Below, one piece after another: positions 23,365 to 23,735 of a DNA stretch of 23,735 nt. This DNA comes from UBA1206 sp041672465. GTDB taxonomy: Bacteria > Bacillota > Clostridia > Oscillospirales > CAG-382. The stretch's first letter is position 1. The number at the start of each line of letters is the position of its first letter. A model generated the notes under the pieces. The model was given only the letters and a program-made list of their open reading frames with translations, searched no databases and was not told the origin of the DNA. The translations under genes and the position numbers were made by a program. The stretch is taken from NCBI GenBank assembly GCA_041672465.1, contig JBAYZO010000024.1, positions 1 to 23,735 of the forward strand, in the 5' to 3' direction.

Positions 23365-23735
23365 TTTGTTTTTTCCTCCTTTGCGGGGACGGCTTTTTAA
23401 AGCCCGATACCCCTCCCCTTTCAAGCGCGCCGAATATGTTCTTTTTAATTCCGTGATTTTGTCTTTCAAGGCTTTCAATAAGATTTTTTATAACCTGCCT
23501 TTGGGTATGCCCGTCGCTCGGGCAGGCCTTTGCCGCCAAGGGCAGGTTTTCGGCCGCGGCGAAGCGGGTCAATTCTTTTTCCGGCGCGTAAATAAGCGGG
23601 CGGATAACGGTTATGTCTTTTCTGTCAAGGTAGGTGACGGGGGAAAAGGCGGCGATTCGCCCCTCGTTAAACAAATTGAGGAAAAACGTTTCGAGCACGT
23701 CCTCGCGGTTATGCCCAAGCGCTAACTTTTTAATC
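23354..23735 (-). CDS. TtcA-like tRNA thiolation enzyme, C-terminal part (cut by window edge)
   Basis: The frame is open to the right edge, so the start is outside the window; the GTG at 23698 is internal. The visible part begins KKLALGHNREDVLETFFLNL, the LGHxxDDxxET-type block of the PP-loop ATPase family, then SPVTYLDRKDITVIRPLIY and the helix PEKELTRFAAAENLP. These match TtcA/TilS-related enzymes; the IRPLIY and -EKE- pattern favours TtcA-like tRNA 2-thiolation over lysidine synthesis. The ATP loop and CxxC motif lie outside. The C terminus has a basic tail (PSPQRRKKQNEL) that overlaps the start of the PHP gene by 11 bases. Confidence 0.78.
   Translation of the reverse strand, partial: IKKLALGHNREDVLETFFLNLFNEGRIAAFSPVTYLDRKDITVIRPLIYAPEKELTRFAAAENLPLAAKACPSDGHTQRQVIKNLIESLERQNHGIKKNIFGALERGGVSGFKKPSPQRRKKQNEL

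Noticed and set aside
23365..23478. 38-residue N-terminal extension of the PHP protein
   Set aside because: It overlaps the TtcA-like gene in another frame; the ATG at 23364 has a near-perfect ribosome binding site and starts just before the conserved HIH motif.

Overview
The window looks like chromosomal DNA of an endospore-forming member of the Clostridia (Bacillota). The evidence is a spoIIAA-spoIIAB-sigF operon, a SigH-like sigma factor, the Firmicute-type GlgC plus GlgD pair, strong AAAGGAGG-type ribosome binding sites with some GTG and TTG starts, and one perfect vegetative (sigma-A) promoter. Base composition looks roughly balanced. The exact genus cannot be told from the sequence; an anaerobic gut or rumen Clostridium relative is a guess. 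No transposase, phage gene, tRNA, rRNA or CRISPR array was found.

Layout. (1) 1-3.9 kb: the tail of a radical SAM protein and rsmI on the + strand meet argH on the - strand at a two-way terminator. Then come a small tandem zinc-ribbon protein and a SigH-like sigma factor (both -). (2) 4.0-16.2 kb: a 12-kb - strand glycogen operon in transcription order glgB-glgC-glgD-glgA-glgP-GH13 amylase-AAC(3)-like acetyltransferase-NahK-like sugar kinase, with several ATGA stop/start overlaps. (3) 16.17-16.52 kb: three head-to-tail copies of a 117-bp palindrome-rich repeat directly in front of glgB, probably inside its 5' leader. (4) 16.7-18.0 kb: a membrane-anchored WG-repeat protein (-). (5) 18.1-20.9 kb: rpsO and pnp (+), each preceded by a leader with clear RNA structure, closed by a strong terminator. 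(6) 21.0-22.5 kb: the spoIIA operon (+). (7) 22.5-23.7 kb: a PHP-domain metallohydrolase and a truncated TtcA-like tRNA thiolation enzyme (-), converging on sigF.

How the genes fit together. GlgC/GlgD make ADP-glucose, GlgA extends the alpha-1,4 chain and GlgB adds branches. GlgP and the GH13 enzyme break the polymer down. The kinase could recover free sugars as 1-phosphates, which is inference. The sigma factor and spoIIA operon belong to the early sporulation cascade. rpsO, pnp, rsmI and the TtcA-like gene are translation and RNA housekeeping.

The best candidates for something undescribed are the 117-bp triplicate in the glgB leader, with an in-frame repeat ORF that stops one base before the glgB ATG, and the structured leaders of rpsO (an anti-Shine-Dalgarno match) and pnp (a long near-continuous stem). 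Everything else is ordinary and confidently assigned.
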